This document shows positions 32,286 through 41,988 of a DNA stretch of 64,000 nt, piece after piece; the first letter of the stretch is position 1, and each line of letters starts with the position of its first letter. Below the pieces are notes generated by a model. The model ran no database searches. It was not told the origin of the DNA and saw nothing but the letters and a program-made list of their open reading frames with translations. A program made the position numbers and the translations under genes. Source of the DNA: Charina bottae (taxonomy: Eukaryota > Chordata > Lepidosauria > Squamata > Charinaidae); the NCBI GenBank assembly GCA_023362775.1, contig JALMGJ010000011.1:21688001-21752000 (forward strand). The letters are read 5' to 3'.

Positions 32286-33279
32286 TTCACCGTGCACATA
32301 AAAAGTCTGCATAGATGGGAATGGTGGACTGAACGGCTGTGCCCGCTGGTTCAGTGGGCGGAGCTGACAATGTGGCAATTTTTTTGGGGCTCAGGCAGGT
32401 TTTCCTGAAGCCCAGAAACATTCTCCAGATCAAGGAGAATACCTGGAATCATCCCATCTGTCATCCCGACGGCTGCTTGCAGCTAGAAGATCGCAAACAG
32501 CGTTTCACGTTCGACTGGTAAGAGCCAGCTGGGAGGCGGGGACATCACCATTTCCAAGCTGCGCTGTAGCCTTAAAGGGACACTAAGACTGGCCACCGCA
32601 TGTCAGGGATGTCCCATTGCCTACGTGCCATCCTGACATGATACTAGAGAAGGATAGACAATAGACAGTGACGGAAGGTATTCAATGTGTATTCAGCCTG
32701 ATGACTTAAGTGTGAAACCGACAGCTGCAAGCACTGATGGGAGGGAGACAAGGTACTTAGACTGTTTTTTGCAAACTTGATTTCACTTGGGTCTTTGAGA
32801 TGACATGGGTCACGAACTGTAAATAAAAGATTCCTATCGATTGCAACGCTATTCGTATGAGGAGTACTGAATTGCAGGAATGGACCATCACACCCCATTT
32901 CTAAATCACCAATTTGTATTTTTTTTTAAGTATATGTACCCCAAGAGAGGCTTTCTACAGCAAGGAGAAGCTGGTTCTCTTGGTGCTTAGTGTTATTTTT
33001 GGGATTACTTTTTTTAAAAAATTATTTTAATTTTTGGATTTCATTTTCCTTCCAAAGGAAATTCCAAAGATTGAGAGTAAACAATTGTCTTCCTGTTGTT
33101 GTTTTTGTATTAAATTTGAAGATATTAGCATTTTCCTACACGTTGAATCGGCTGATTTGAACCTTCAGCTTTCTGTTTCTACTTTCCCTTGAGAACTGTC
33201 TGCTATCTCACTCTCACTTTATGTAAACACACTTCCGAACTCTTCCATATCTTTGACTTTTGCTGATTAAGCTCCTAGG
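32286..33279. other. Unassigned DNA
   Basis: No gene or repeat is recognised. Confidence 0.4.
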
Positions 33280-34104
33280 GGGCGCCATAATCTACTCCAT
33301 GAGACATGGAGGATTTCAAACAGATTTTTTCTGACCTTCACCAGGATTTTAAACAGATTTCTTCTGACTTTTATCAAACTTTTATGCAAGATATCCAGGA
33401 CATTGTGGAAAATATGAGATCTAAAATGTGCCATCTGGTTCGGGATGTGGTGGATGAAATTGAGGAATTTAAGAGCGATAGATAGGATTTTTTTAAGACT
33501 GTGATTGGGATTTTTATCAAGATGCTGGATGAAGGAGTTGGAGAAATCTAAGGAAGAGAGTGACCTGCAAGCCATAAGTAAAATCAATCTCCTGGTGGAT
33601 TGTCATGAATAGAACTTTGAGGGGGGAAGTTGGGCTGTTTGAAAATCTCTGTGCACATTGTGGGGATATGTACTGTTAACTGCTCTGGTTTATTTTGAAG
33701 TGGGGTAAGGGTTGAAGAATGTTCATCTGGTTTGCTTTAAGGATTTGATTGATTCTATTTGCCTTTAAAGATTTGGATTTACTGTTTCGAATTGGCTTTG
33801 TTGTTTGGGTTTATTAAGATTGAAATTATTAAAACTGTTGTATTAGGGTTAAAGAATGTTTATCTAGTTTGCTTTAAGGATTTGATTGATGCTATTCCCT
33901 TTTAAAGATATGGAATTACTGTTTTGAATTGTCTTTGTTTTTTGGGTTTATTAAGATTGGGATTATTAAAATTGTACTATTAAGTATAATAGCAGACAAC
34001 TTATGTGCTTTTCAATTTGATTCTGATTATAGTAGACAGAAATGTATAGAATAGTGGTAGGAAGGGAATAATTAAATATGTTTTATCTTTTGGAGAAATA
34101 TGTT
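33280..34104 (+). pseudogene. L1-like fragment with ORF1-like remnant
   Basis: Frame from about 33307 encodes a coiled-coil-like stretch (EDFKQIFSDLHQDFKQI, DVVDEIEEFKSD) that resembles the N-terminal part of an L1 ORF1 protein, then breaks. It continues as AT-rich sequence with an internal duplication (33700-33850 and 33845-34000). The sequence after the SINE and Bov-B insertions (35361-35550) looks like its continuation. Confidence 0.45.
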
Positions 34105-34360
34105 TAGGAGGTTTATTTATTTATTTATTTATTTTCTATCCCGCCTTTATTATTTTTATAAATAACTCAAGGCGGAGAACATACCTAATACTCCTTCCTC
34201 CTCCTACTTTCCCCACAACAACAACCCTGTGAGGTGAGTTGGGCTGAGAGAGAGTGACTGGCCCAAGGTCACCCAGCTGGCTTTCATGCCTAAGGCGGGA
34301 CTAGAACTCACAGCCTCTTGGTTTCTAACCCAGCACCTTAACCACTAGACCAAACTTTTA
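34105..34360 (-). mobile_element. CORE-SINE with LINE-like tail
   Basis: Minus strand: tRNA-like head at the right (cactagaccaaac), core gcccaaggtcacccagctgg in reverse complement, then a tail of the tgagttatttataaaaataa type and (TTTA)n at the left. It is nearly complete. Confidence 0.82.
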
Positions 34361-34382
34361 TTTTAATATAAGGGGGAGGAGT

Positions 34383-34394
34383 AACTGTACTTAG
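34383..34394. repeat. Bov-B target duplication, left
   Basis: aactgtacttag, repeated at 35349-35360. Confidence 0.88.
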
Positions 34395-34395
34395 A

Positions 34396-35337
34396 ACCGG
34401 ACATGGAACAACCGACTGGTTCAAAATTGGGAAAGGAGTACGACAAGGCTGTATATTATCACCCTGCTTATTTAACTTATATGCAGAGTACATCATGAGA
34501 AATGCCGGGCTGGATGAATCACAAGCCGGAGTTAAGATTGCCGGGAAAAATATCAACAACCTCAGATATGCAGACGATACCACCCTAATGGCAGAAAGTG
34601 AAGAGGAACTAAAGAGCCTCTTGATGAGGGTGAAAGAGGAGAGTGCAAAAGCTGGCTTGAAACTCAACATTAAAAAAACCCAGATCATGGCATCTGGTCC
34701 CATCACTTCCTGGCAAATAGAAGGGGAAGAAATGGAAGCAGTGACAGATTTTATTTTCTTGGGCTCCAAGATCACCGCAGACGGTGACTGCAGCCATGAA
34801 ATTAAAAGACGCTTGCTCCTTGGAAGGAAAGCTATGGCAAACCTAGACAGCATATTAAAAAGCAGAGACATCACCTTGCCGACAAAGGTCCGTATAGTTA
34901 AAGCTATGGTTTTTCCAGTAGCAATGTATGGCTGTGAGAGTTGGACCATAAGGAAGGCTGAGCGCCGAAGAATTGATGCTTTCGAGCTGTGGTGCTGGAG
35001 AAGACTCTTGAGAGTCCCTTGGACTGCAAGGAGGTCAAACCAGTCAATCCTAAAGGAAATCAACCCTGACTGCTCATTGGAAGGACAGATGCTGAAGCTG
35101 AAGCTCAAATACTTTGGCCACCTAATGAGAAGAGAGGACTCACTGGAAAAGACCCTGATGCTGGGAAAGACTGAGGGCAAAAGGAGAAGGGGACGGCAGA
35201 GGATGAGATGGTTAGATAGCATCACCGATGTAATGAACATGAATTTGAGTAAACTCCGAGAGACAGTGGAGGACAGGAAGGCCTGGCGTGCTATGGTCCA
35301 TGAGGTCACGAAGAGTCGGACACGACTGAACGACTGA
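34396..35337 (+). pseudogene. Bov-B (RTE) LINE ORF2, 5'-truncated
   Basis: An uninterrupted frame of about 313 codons covers the later part of the Bov-B reverse transcriptase. It includes GVRQGCILSP, the catalytic YADD in LRYADDTTLMAE, and the C-terminal region to the TKSRTRL tail. The element (34395-35348) ends in the usual (ACA)n and is bounded by the 12-bp duplication aactgtacttag. A full Bov-B protein is roughly three times longer and has an N-terminal endonuclease that is missing here. The copy is dead because of 5' truncation, but its frame is intact, so insertion was fairly recent. Bov-B supplies the machinery for the Sauria SINEs in this window. Confidence 0.93.
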
Positions 35338-35348
35338 ACAACAACAAC

Positions 35349-35784
35349 AACTGTACTTAGTGATTTTTATTATGTTAAAGTGGAATGACTTATAGAAATA
35401 ATGTGGTGTTTTGGTTTAATATAGAGTAAGAGATTGATTAAGTCGGAAGCCACATCTTTAATAAATTTAAATTTAAAAACTTTTCTCTTGTGATTCTGCA
35501 CTTTTTTAGTTTTTTTTCTTTGTAGTTTTTTCTTCTGTAGTTTTTATTCTTTTCTTGAAACCAGTGTTAAACTAGCAGTTTCCCCCTTATTCCAACACCG
35601 AGGATAGCCAAGTATATGAATCTTTTAGACTATGCCACTTGGAAGTAAGTCAGGGGGCTGTACTGACTGGGAACAGGGGCAGTAGAGGTAGGATAGGGAT
35701 CAGCAAAGAAGTTAGCAAATGACATGGTACTATAATTTTCTGCTGACTCAAGGATGCAAGAACAGTAGAGAAGAGACTATAAAC
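35349..35784. other. Bov-B right duplication, L1-like remainder and unassigned DNA
   Basis: 35349-35360 is the right target duplication. 35361-35550 is T-rich and L1-like. The rest is unassigned. Confidence 0.4.
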
Positions 35785-35881
35785 CAGGGTTTCTCAACCT
35801 TGGGAACTTGAAGATGTTGGCTGGGGAATTCTGGGAGTTGAAGTCCACACATCTTCAGGTTCCCAAGGTTGAGAAACACTC
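35785..35881. mobile_element. 97-bp hAT MITE with 8-bp duplication
   Basis: Ends cagggtttctcaaccttgg and ccaaggttgagaaacactc. Flanked by ctataaac at 35777-35784 and 35882-35889. The interior has ggggaattctgggagttgaa. Confidence 0.9.
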
Positions 35882-35972
35882 CTATAAACAGCTGGGTGGT
35901 TCTATTTTTTTTAAAATAAATTTTGTTAAAAGCTGAGCAAAGAACATAAAAACTAACAGAAACTAATAAAGA

Positions 35973-35975
35973 GGA

Positions 35976-36043
<68 letters not shown>

Positions 36044-36052
36044 AGGAAAGAA
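35973..36052. repeat. (GAAA)n microsatellite
   Basis: About 18 units of AAAG with a single AAGG interruption near the end. Confidence 0.95.
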
Positions 36053-36214
36053 AGAGTGCAGAAAGAGAGAATAAAAAGAAATAGAAAGAAATAGAAAGAA
36101 GAAGCTTCCAATTTCTTTTGCAGCAAATATAAGTACAATTATGAAATTAAGTCTTACTCTTGTAGGGATTCTGAAATGTTAATAACAGAAAACAACAGTT
36201 TTAATTAGTTATAG

Positions 36215-36840
36215 CAGAGCAGAAGCGCCCAGCAACTTGCACAAAGGCTTAATTAAGTTCAGAGAAATGAAGACACTTAACACATTAGTTCAGAGCTTTC
36301 CAAACTGTGTGTCGCGACACAAAAGTGTGTCGCCACACACAGCGTGGTGTGTCGCCACACCACCCGGAAGCGGCGGCGCACGCGTGCACGGCGGCCGCAG
36401 CAGCGGCGCAGCTTCCGCGTTTTAGCGGAGGCTGCCGCCGCTGCCACCGCCGTGCACATGCGCACTGCTGCACGCCCCCCCGCGCCGCCACCGTGCGCGC
36501 GCACGCCGCCGCACGCCCCCGCACCGCCGCCATGCACGTGCACCCCCCCGCGCCGCCGCCGTGCGCGCGCGCGCTGCCACTGCCACTGCCACTGCTGCTG
36601 GTGTGTCGCCAGCGGCGGCACTTTGGAAAGCCCTGCATTAGTTAGTGTTAAAGAAAAATAAAGGTAGCTTACAGTTTATTGCAGTTCTCAATACAACCAC
36701 CAGGAGGGAAGGCAAGGGGAGAAGTGATGAAACCTGTATTGTGGACACAAACTCCACCCCTCATATACATGTGTGCAACATTACAACACAACTACAAAAT
36801 AGTGTAGCTTGCACTGTGACATCATGACTTACATTTTATT
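36215..36840 (-). mobile_element. LTR-like repeat interrupted by a hAT element
   Basis: 36215-36290 and 36644-36700 together resemble 54915-55030, which lacks the hAT insertion (agcagaagcg, taattaagttcagaga, cacattagtt, aagaaaaata, cttaca). The orientation is tentative, taken from an AATAAA-like signal on the minus strand. Confidence 0.45.
36291..36635. mobile_element. Non-autonomous hAT element, GC-rich
   Basis: Starts CAGAGCTTTCCAAACTGTGT and ends CTTTGGAAAGCCCTG, with the 8-bp duplication cattagtt at 36283-36290 and 36636-36643. The interior is CGC/CAC-rich with alternating purine-pyrimidine runs (gtgcgcgcgcgcg). Long frames on both strands are compositional. Confidence 0.95.
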
Positions 36841-36934
36841 ACTTTGGCATCTTTGTGATAAGAAACACACATCTAGGATGACAGGTGCTACATGAGCATT
36901 CCTGCTCACTTGGAAGCACTTTTTTGTCCTTAAA

Positions 36935-37015
36935 TCCAAAGAGCTGCACAGCTCTCCTGGTCTGTTCTTGGATGAGGGACCACCTGGGTATCCCAGGGCT
37001 GCAGACTAGATTGGG
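36935..37015 (+). repeat. 5S rRNA-like fragment
   Basis: tcttggatgagggaccacc, then ctgggtatcccagggctgca, resembles the 3' part of 5S rRNA (TTGGATGGGAGACC, GGTGCTGTA). It is degenerate. Confidence 0.45.
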
Positions 37016-37321
37016 TAGATCAAAAATGCATCCTATTGTTTCAGCCAGGAATATAACCCTGAAAAAATGTTTCAGCCACGAATATAGCCCTGACTTCTCA
37101 AGTCTGTGCCAATGTACTTCATATTTTGGCTTCCCCACAACATGGATAGATTAGACATCAGTTTGTCAAATGGAAGAAAATGGAGTGTTCCAATTTCAAG
37201 GTGAAACAAACACTGGGCTGAAGCTGCAGCCCTGGTCTCAGAAGAGCAGCAGCTATTAACTGTAACAGCTCAAACAAGGGTTTCCCTTTTCCCTTGTGGA
37301 AAATGAGTCCCACCCTCTCCC

Positions 37322-38100
37322 AAGTAGCCCGCTCTCTCCCCCCCCCCCCCCCCCTCTCTCTCTCTCTGACTCACCCAGGGCAGTCTGTCCTGTCAGTGTG
37401 TGAGTGTGTGTGTGTGCATCTGATCGGGCTTGGCCGAGGGAGGAGAGTTGTCAGGCCGCCGAGCAGGAGAAGCAGGAGCCGGCTGCACTGGGGGGCTTCA
37501 GCGGGCGGCAAGGGGCGGAGTGGTGTGGCTGAAGCCCCCCAGCGTGGCCGGCTCCTGCTTCTCCTGCTCTGCAGCGGCGGCGGCAGCAACAACTCTCCTC
37601 CCTCGGCCAAGCCCGATCAGATGCACACACACACACTCACACACTGACAGGACAGACTGCCCTTGGCAGGAGCCGGCCGTGCTGGGGGGCTTCAGTGGGC
37701 GGCAAGGGGCGGAGTGGTGTGGATGAAGCCCCCCAGCGCGGCCGGCTCCTGCTTCTCCTGCTTGGCGGTGGCGGCAACTCTCCTCCCTCAGCCAAGCCCG
37801 ACCAGATGCACACACGCACGCGCACACACACACACAGAGGACAGACTGCCCTCGGCAGGAGCCGGCCACGCTGGGGGGCTTCAGCCGCAGCACTCTGCCC
37901 CTTGCCGCCTGCCGGGCTGCGTTTGTGCGTCTCGGCCCGCCTCTCCACCCTCCTTTGCCGGGCGCTGATAGGCGGGAGGGCTTCCTTTTCCGGGCTGCCT
38001 CCGAAAACGGGACAAAACCGAGATTTTTTTCAAAAAGACGGTACAGTTCAAAAATGTTAAAATAACGGGACTGTCCCGTTCAAAACAGGACGTATGGTCA
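37322..38100. mobile_element. GC-rich element with nested inverted repeats
   Basis: A poly-C run (37336-37356) precedes a block in which cagtctgtcctgtcagtgtg (37381) and its complement (to about 37660) flank further mirrored gaagccccccagc / gctggggggcttc units, which recur to 37880. It ends in gacgtatggtcagccta after ggacagtcccgtt-type sequence, the terminus of a transposon family whose left end I could not place. Long frames here are artefacts. Confidence 0.55.
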
Positions 38101-38104
38101 GCCT

Positions 38105-38532
38105 ACCTCTAAAGGCCATCACTGGACCTAAGAACGTTTCAGATGAGATAGAATCAGAAGAAACGGAGTCTGAATGTAGCTGTAAATGTTGCAAGGAAGA
38201 ACAAGATAAAGAGTAAAAGTTAGCTTCTGCCAGCTTCTGGAGCCCCAAAGATAAGAAGAGAACACAGGTGTTTAATTGTGTATTAGGTGACCTTAGAGAT
38301 ATGCTGACAAACCAACTTGGTTAGAGACTTGTATTGTTCTGCTCAAGAGTGAATTGCCTTCATTAGAATGGAAATGCCGAAGATTGGCTTGTAGCCTGAG
38401 GGGCGGGATGATTAGCACCTGGAAAGCCTCCTCGCTGTATTCATTTAGCGGCTTTTGCACAGACGCTAGACAACTAACCTAGGAAGCTAACCAATTAGGA
38501 GTCCTAATTATTAGATGGCATTTGTGATAATG
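38105..38532. other. Possible retroviral env tail and LTR start, low certainty
   Basis: Frame from 38108 reads ...GPKNVSDEIESEETESEC... followed by a Cys-rich stop, then AT-rich sequence interrupted by the Penelope element and resuming at 39898 with AATAAA (39988-39993) and a U5-like stretch. It may be one LTR element split by Penelope. The evidence is weak. Confidence 0.25.
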
Positions 38533-38544
38533 ACTTTCAGAATA

Positions 38545-39897
38545 TGTATTGTCGAAGGCTTTCACGGCCGGAGTTCAATGGCTGTTGTGGGTCTTCCGGG
38601 CTGTGTGGCCGTGTTCTGGAAGTTGTGGTTCCTAACGTTTCGCCAGCATCTGTGGCCAGCATCTTCAGAGGCATCCATTACACCAACAGTCTGGTTCCGG
38701 TTCGCGGATGACACCTTCGCAATTTGGAGTCATACTGAAGAAGAACTGGAGAAATTTCTGGACCACCTAAACGGCATCCACCCCAATATACAATTCACCA
38801 TGGAAAAAGAAACTGATGGCAAACTTCCATTTTTAGATACGCTGGTCATACGCAATCCGTACCTCAAACTAGGACACAAAGTATACAGAAAACCCACCCA
38901 TACGGACCGATATCTACACAAAAATTCCAATCACCACCCACGACAAAAGAGAGGCATGATCAAAACCTTGGTGGATCGTGCTAATCGAAACTGTGAAACC
39001 CAATTTCTCAACAATGAACTTAACCATCTGAATTGGGTCCTACAGGCAAATGGCTATTCCAAGAATGAAATAAAAAGAGCCATCAAACCAAGAAAACAAC
39101 ATCCAACTGAAGAAAAACAGCCCCCCACAAACAAAGTATTCCTGCCCTACATCAAAGGAGTCACTGACCGCATGGGAAAACTGATGGAAAAACACAACTT
39201 TCAAACAGTCTTCAGACCCACCAGAAAAATACAACAAATGCTAAAATCAGCAAAAGACAAAAGGGACCCCCGCACCGCTGCAGGAGTATACCGCATACCA
39301 TGCAGCTGTGGACAAGTATACATCGGAACCACAAAACGAAGCATTCACACCAGGATAAAAGAACATGAAAGACACTGCAGACTACAGCAACCAGAAAAAT
39401 CTTCAGTAGCTGAACATGCTCTCAAGCAAATGGGACACAAAATCCTATTTGAAAACACAGAAATACTGGACAACACCAAAAGCCACTACACCAGATTATA
39501 CAGAGAAGCCATTGAATTTCACAAACACCAGCACAGTTACAATAAAAAAGAAGAAAGTTTAAAAATTAGCAAAACCTGGCTACCAGTCCTGAAAAACACA
39601 GCCTGCAAAAGGTCAACGAACTCAGTCCAACCACCAGGACATGGGAATACTTCTCACAATGAACATGCTAATCACGCTCATCAGCCACTCGTTAACATTT
39701 CAACACAACAAAAAACCCCACCTAATCTCCTATAATTTAGCTCTATAAATAGAACATTGCCACTCTACCTGGGCACAGAGATTTTGCTTCTATCTGTGCT
39801 CCTGCCCTCTGAAGATGCTGGCCACAGATGCTGGCGAAACGTTAGGAACCACAACTTCCAGAACACGGCCACACAGCCCGGAAGACCCACAACAGCC
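38545..39897 (+). mobile_element. Penelope-like element (family A), 5'-truncated, with inverted terminal repeats
   Basis: Bounded by actttcagaata at 38533-38544 and 39898-39909. A 93-bp repeat at 38579-38671 is inverted at 39806-39897. Between them lies an open frame with the reverse transcriptase end and the GIY-YIG endonuclease. The arrangement matches Penelope elements whose terminal repeats are partly inverted. Confidence 0.92.
38672..39735 (+). CDS. Penelope reverse transcriptase C-terminal part with GIY-YIG endonuclease
   Basis: An open frame of about 354 codons, continuous with non-coding repeat upstream to 38515. The start is missing: the palm motif FADDTF appears within the first 15 residues. 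A thumb-like region follows (LPFLDTLV, YRKPTHTDRYL), then a linker, then the GIY-YIG domain near the C-terminus (GVYRIPCSCGQVYIG, with R-x3-H-x-R and E-H further on). Penelope proteins combine reverse transcriptase and this endonuclease for target-primed integration. No internal stop is present, so decay since insertion is slight, but loss of the N-terminal half makes it non-autonomous. Confidence 0.9.
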
Positions 39898-39909
39898 ACT
39901 TTCAGAATA

Positions 39910-40241
39910 CATAAAAGATGTTGATTACTTTTGATCTGGGCTCTCATCCCTTTGTGTGAGAGACCATCTTTAGTGTAGATCTACAATAAACATGTGAACT
40001 CAATCCTCCAACTTGGTGTGACTTTTGGTCCTTCGTGCCAGGTAACGAATCCAAAGGTTCAATTTGTGGACAACAAGGTCTCCCAGGAGCTGATATGTGG
40101 TTTGATCCATGTAGTGGTGAATGATTCTTGGCAGGAGGGGATGGTTCTGTCTGCGTTAGGAGTCGTAGTGGCCCACCTCTAAAGGCCATCACTGTGAAGG
40201 GCTTTAGTATAATAAACTGTATTTTGTATTACTAATGTATA
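39910..40241. other. Unassigned DNA, possibly LTR U5 and leader
   Basis: AATAAA at 39988-39993 and a following acttttggtccttcgtgcca stretch resemble an LTR end. acctctaaaggccatcactg at 40175-40194 repeats 38105-38124 exactly. Confidence 0.3.
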
Positions 40242-40249
40242 ATCTAGTA

Positions 40250-41359
40250 CAAGGGTCGGAAATGGCGGCTCGCGAGCCAAATGCGGCTCTTTGGCCCCTT
40301 GAGTGTGGCTCTTCCGCAGGCAGGCGTGGCGGGCGTGGCGCGGCAGCGAGTGTGGCGGGGCAGGCGCGGCAGCGGGCATGGTGTGCGTTGCTGTGGGCAT
40401 ATCCCTGGCAACCTGGCAGCCGTCTCCGGCAGCCATCTTGACGACGGGCAGGGCTTTCCAAACTGTGTGTCGCGTGACAAGCCGGAAGCGCTGAAGGGAG
40501 TGGAAATTCTCCGTGCCAATCAGCTGTGCATCGGGAAGCCCGGCAGCCTGCACGCGCGATTTTTGCCTCCCTGCCGGAACCGAGGGCATTTTCGGGGTCC
40601 CCGGAGCCTGCCCTTTCGAAGGGGCAGCGGCAGCAGCAGCTGCAGTGCTGCCCCTTCGAAAGGGCAGGCTCCGGGGACCCCGAAAATGCCCTCAGTTTAG
40701 GCAGGGAGGCTGCGCGCAAGCTGCCTCAGCTGTTCTGCGGGGAGAATTTCCACCCCAGGGCAGCGTGTGCATGTGGAGAGGGGAGGTTTCTGCCTCCCTG
40801 CCTAAACTGAGGGCATTTTCGGGGTCCCCGGAGCCTGCCCTTTCGAAGGGGCAGCACTGCAGCTGCTGCTGCCGCTGCCCCTTCGAAAGGGCAGGCTCCG
40901 GGGACCCCGAAAATGCCCTCGGTTCCGGCAGGGAGGCAGAAACCTCCCCTCTCCACATGCACACGCTGCCCTGGGGTGGAAATTCTCCCCGCAGAACAGC
41001 TGAGGCAGCTTGCGCGCAGCCTCCCTGCCTAAACTGAGGGCATTTTCGGGGTCCCCGGAGCCTGCCCTTTCGAAGGGGCAGCCGTTGCCGCCGCAGCGAC
41101 AACCTGGAAGCACCGCCGCCGAAGCAGTCGAGCCTCTCTTTCCCTTCTTCTTCCAAACCTCCCCCGCCCCCTTCCACGCGATTGGCTCCCGCCCGCAAAC
41201 CCCGCCCCCTTCCATGTGATTGGCTCCTGCCCGCAAACCCCGCCCCCTTCCACGCGATTGGCCCCCGCCTGCAAACCCCGCCCCCTGGCTCTCGAGCACT
41301 TCAAAATGTGCACGAGCATGTCAAAATGGCTCCCGGCAAAAAAAGTTTGCCGACCCCTG
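40250..41359. mobile_element. Non-autonomous hAT element with hierarchical palindromes
   Basis: Ends caagggtcggaa and gtttgccgacccctg, with the 8-bp duplication atctagta at 40242-40249 and 41360-41367. A truncated CAGGGCTTTCCAAAC terminus of the other hAT family is nested at 40449. The interior holds the palindromes listed separately and three gattggc / CCCCGCCCC modules at 41170-41285. No transposase. Confidence 0.92.
40561..41085. repeat. Palindrome of palindromes
   Basis: The unit gggcattttcggggtccccg followed by cctgccctttcgaaggggca occurs five times in alternating orientation (near 40585, 40650, 40810, 40875, 41038). A large mirror centre lies near 40864-40865 with arms of about 217 bp (40648-40864 and 40865-41081). 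A smaller centre lies near 40638. Confidence 0.88.
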
Positions 41360-41564
41360 ATCTAGTATAATGAACTGTATAAGCCTTTTAGAATTATCCT
41401 GTGCTAAATCACGCTTGGCCTAGAAAATACCATCTTACCAGACATGTATCAGGAACTAGGAGGAAGAGATGTGGTGGGAACATTTACACCTAACACAGAG
41501 ATAATTGCCCACTATTCAGTAAAGAATGTAACACCTTCCACTTCCAGTGAGAAAGTATCAAAGG

Positions 41565-41980
41565 TGAGAAAAATATAAAATTCGTTATTATTAACAAAGA
41601 ATTAATAGCTAATTTTAATTACTCATAAAGCTAAATAGGGCTTATGGGGACTTTCTGATGCTAGCTAGCAAAATTCATAAGCAGGTTGAATGCGACACCT
41701 CAACTTTGAGGTTAGAGAGGAAACTAGCAGACCTTCTACTAAAAACCGCATGCAGGAAATGTTAAGCAAGCTAAAATGTAACACCCCAGCTTTGAGGTTG
41801 GAGAGCAGAGCTTCTAGCAAGACCTATGCTACAGGAAGCTTCTTGTGGTTAGAAACTAGCTAATGGCGACGCTTCAAGTAGGGAGCCTTAATAAAATGGG
41901 AAGGGGAGATAAAAGTGGGTAGTGGGAGATGTAAACAAAGGTGGGCTAATTATATGCTGCTTCTGGGCTGGCTCAGGAAT
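41565..41980 (+). mobile_element. ERV family 1 LTR, 5' part
   Basis: Begins TGAGAAAAATATAAAATTCG, identical to the start of the 27010-27662 LTR. It runs about 415 bp and is truncated near the mariner-type insertion. No PPT precedes it. Confidence 0.88.
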
Positions 41981-41988
41981 TAGGAGTA

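Noticed and set aside
34338..35309. 323-residue minus-strand frame opposite Bov-B
   Set aside because: Antisense shadow of the Bov-B reverse transcriptase frame, which carries the YADD motif on the plus strand.
36277..36661. Ala/Arg/His-rich frames of over 100 codons
   Set aside because: CGC/CAC-rich low-complexity interior of a hAT element, open in four frames.
37294..38060. Frames of up to 131 codons
   Set aside because: Inverted GC-rich repeats. The same peptide pieces appear on both strands.
40204..41299. Long frames of 140-174 codons on both strands
   Set aside because: Peptides recur and mirror because of the nested palindromes in the hAT element.
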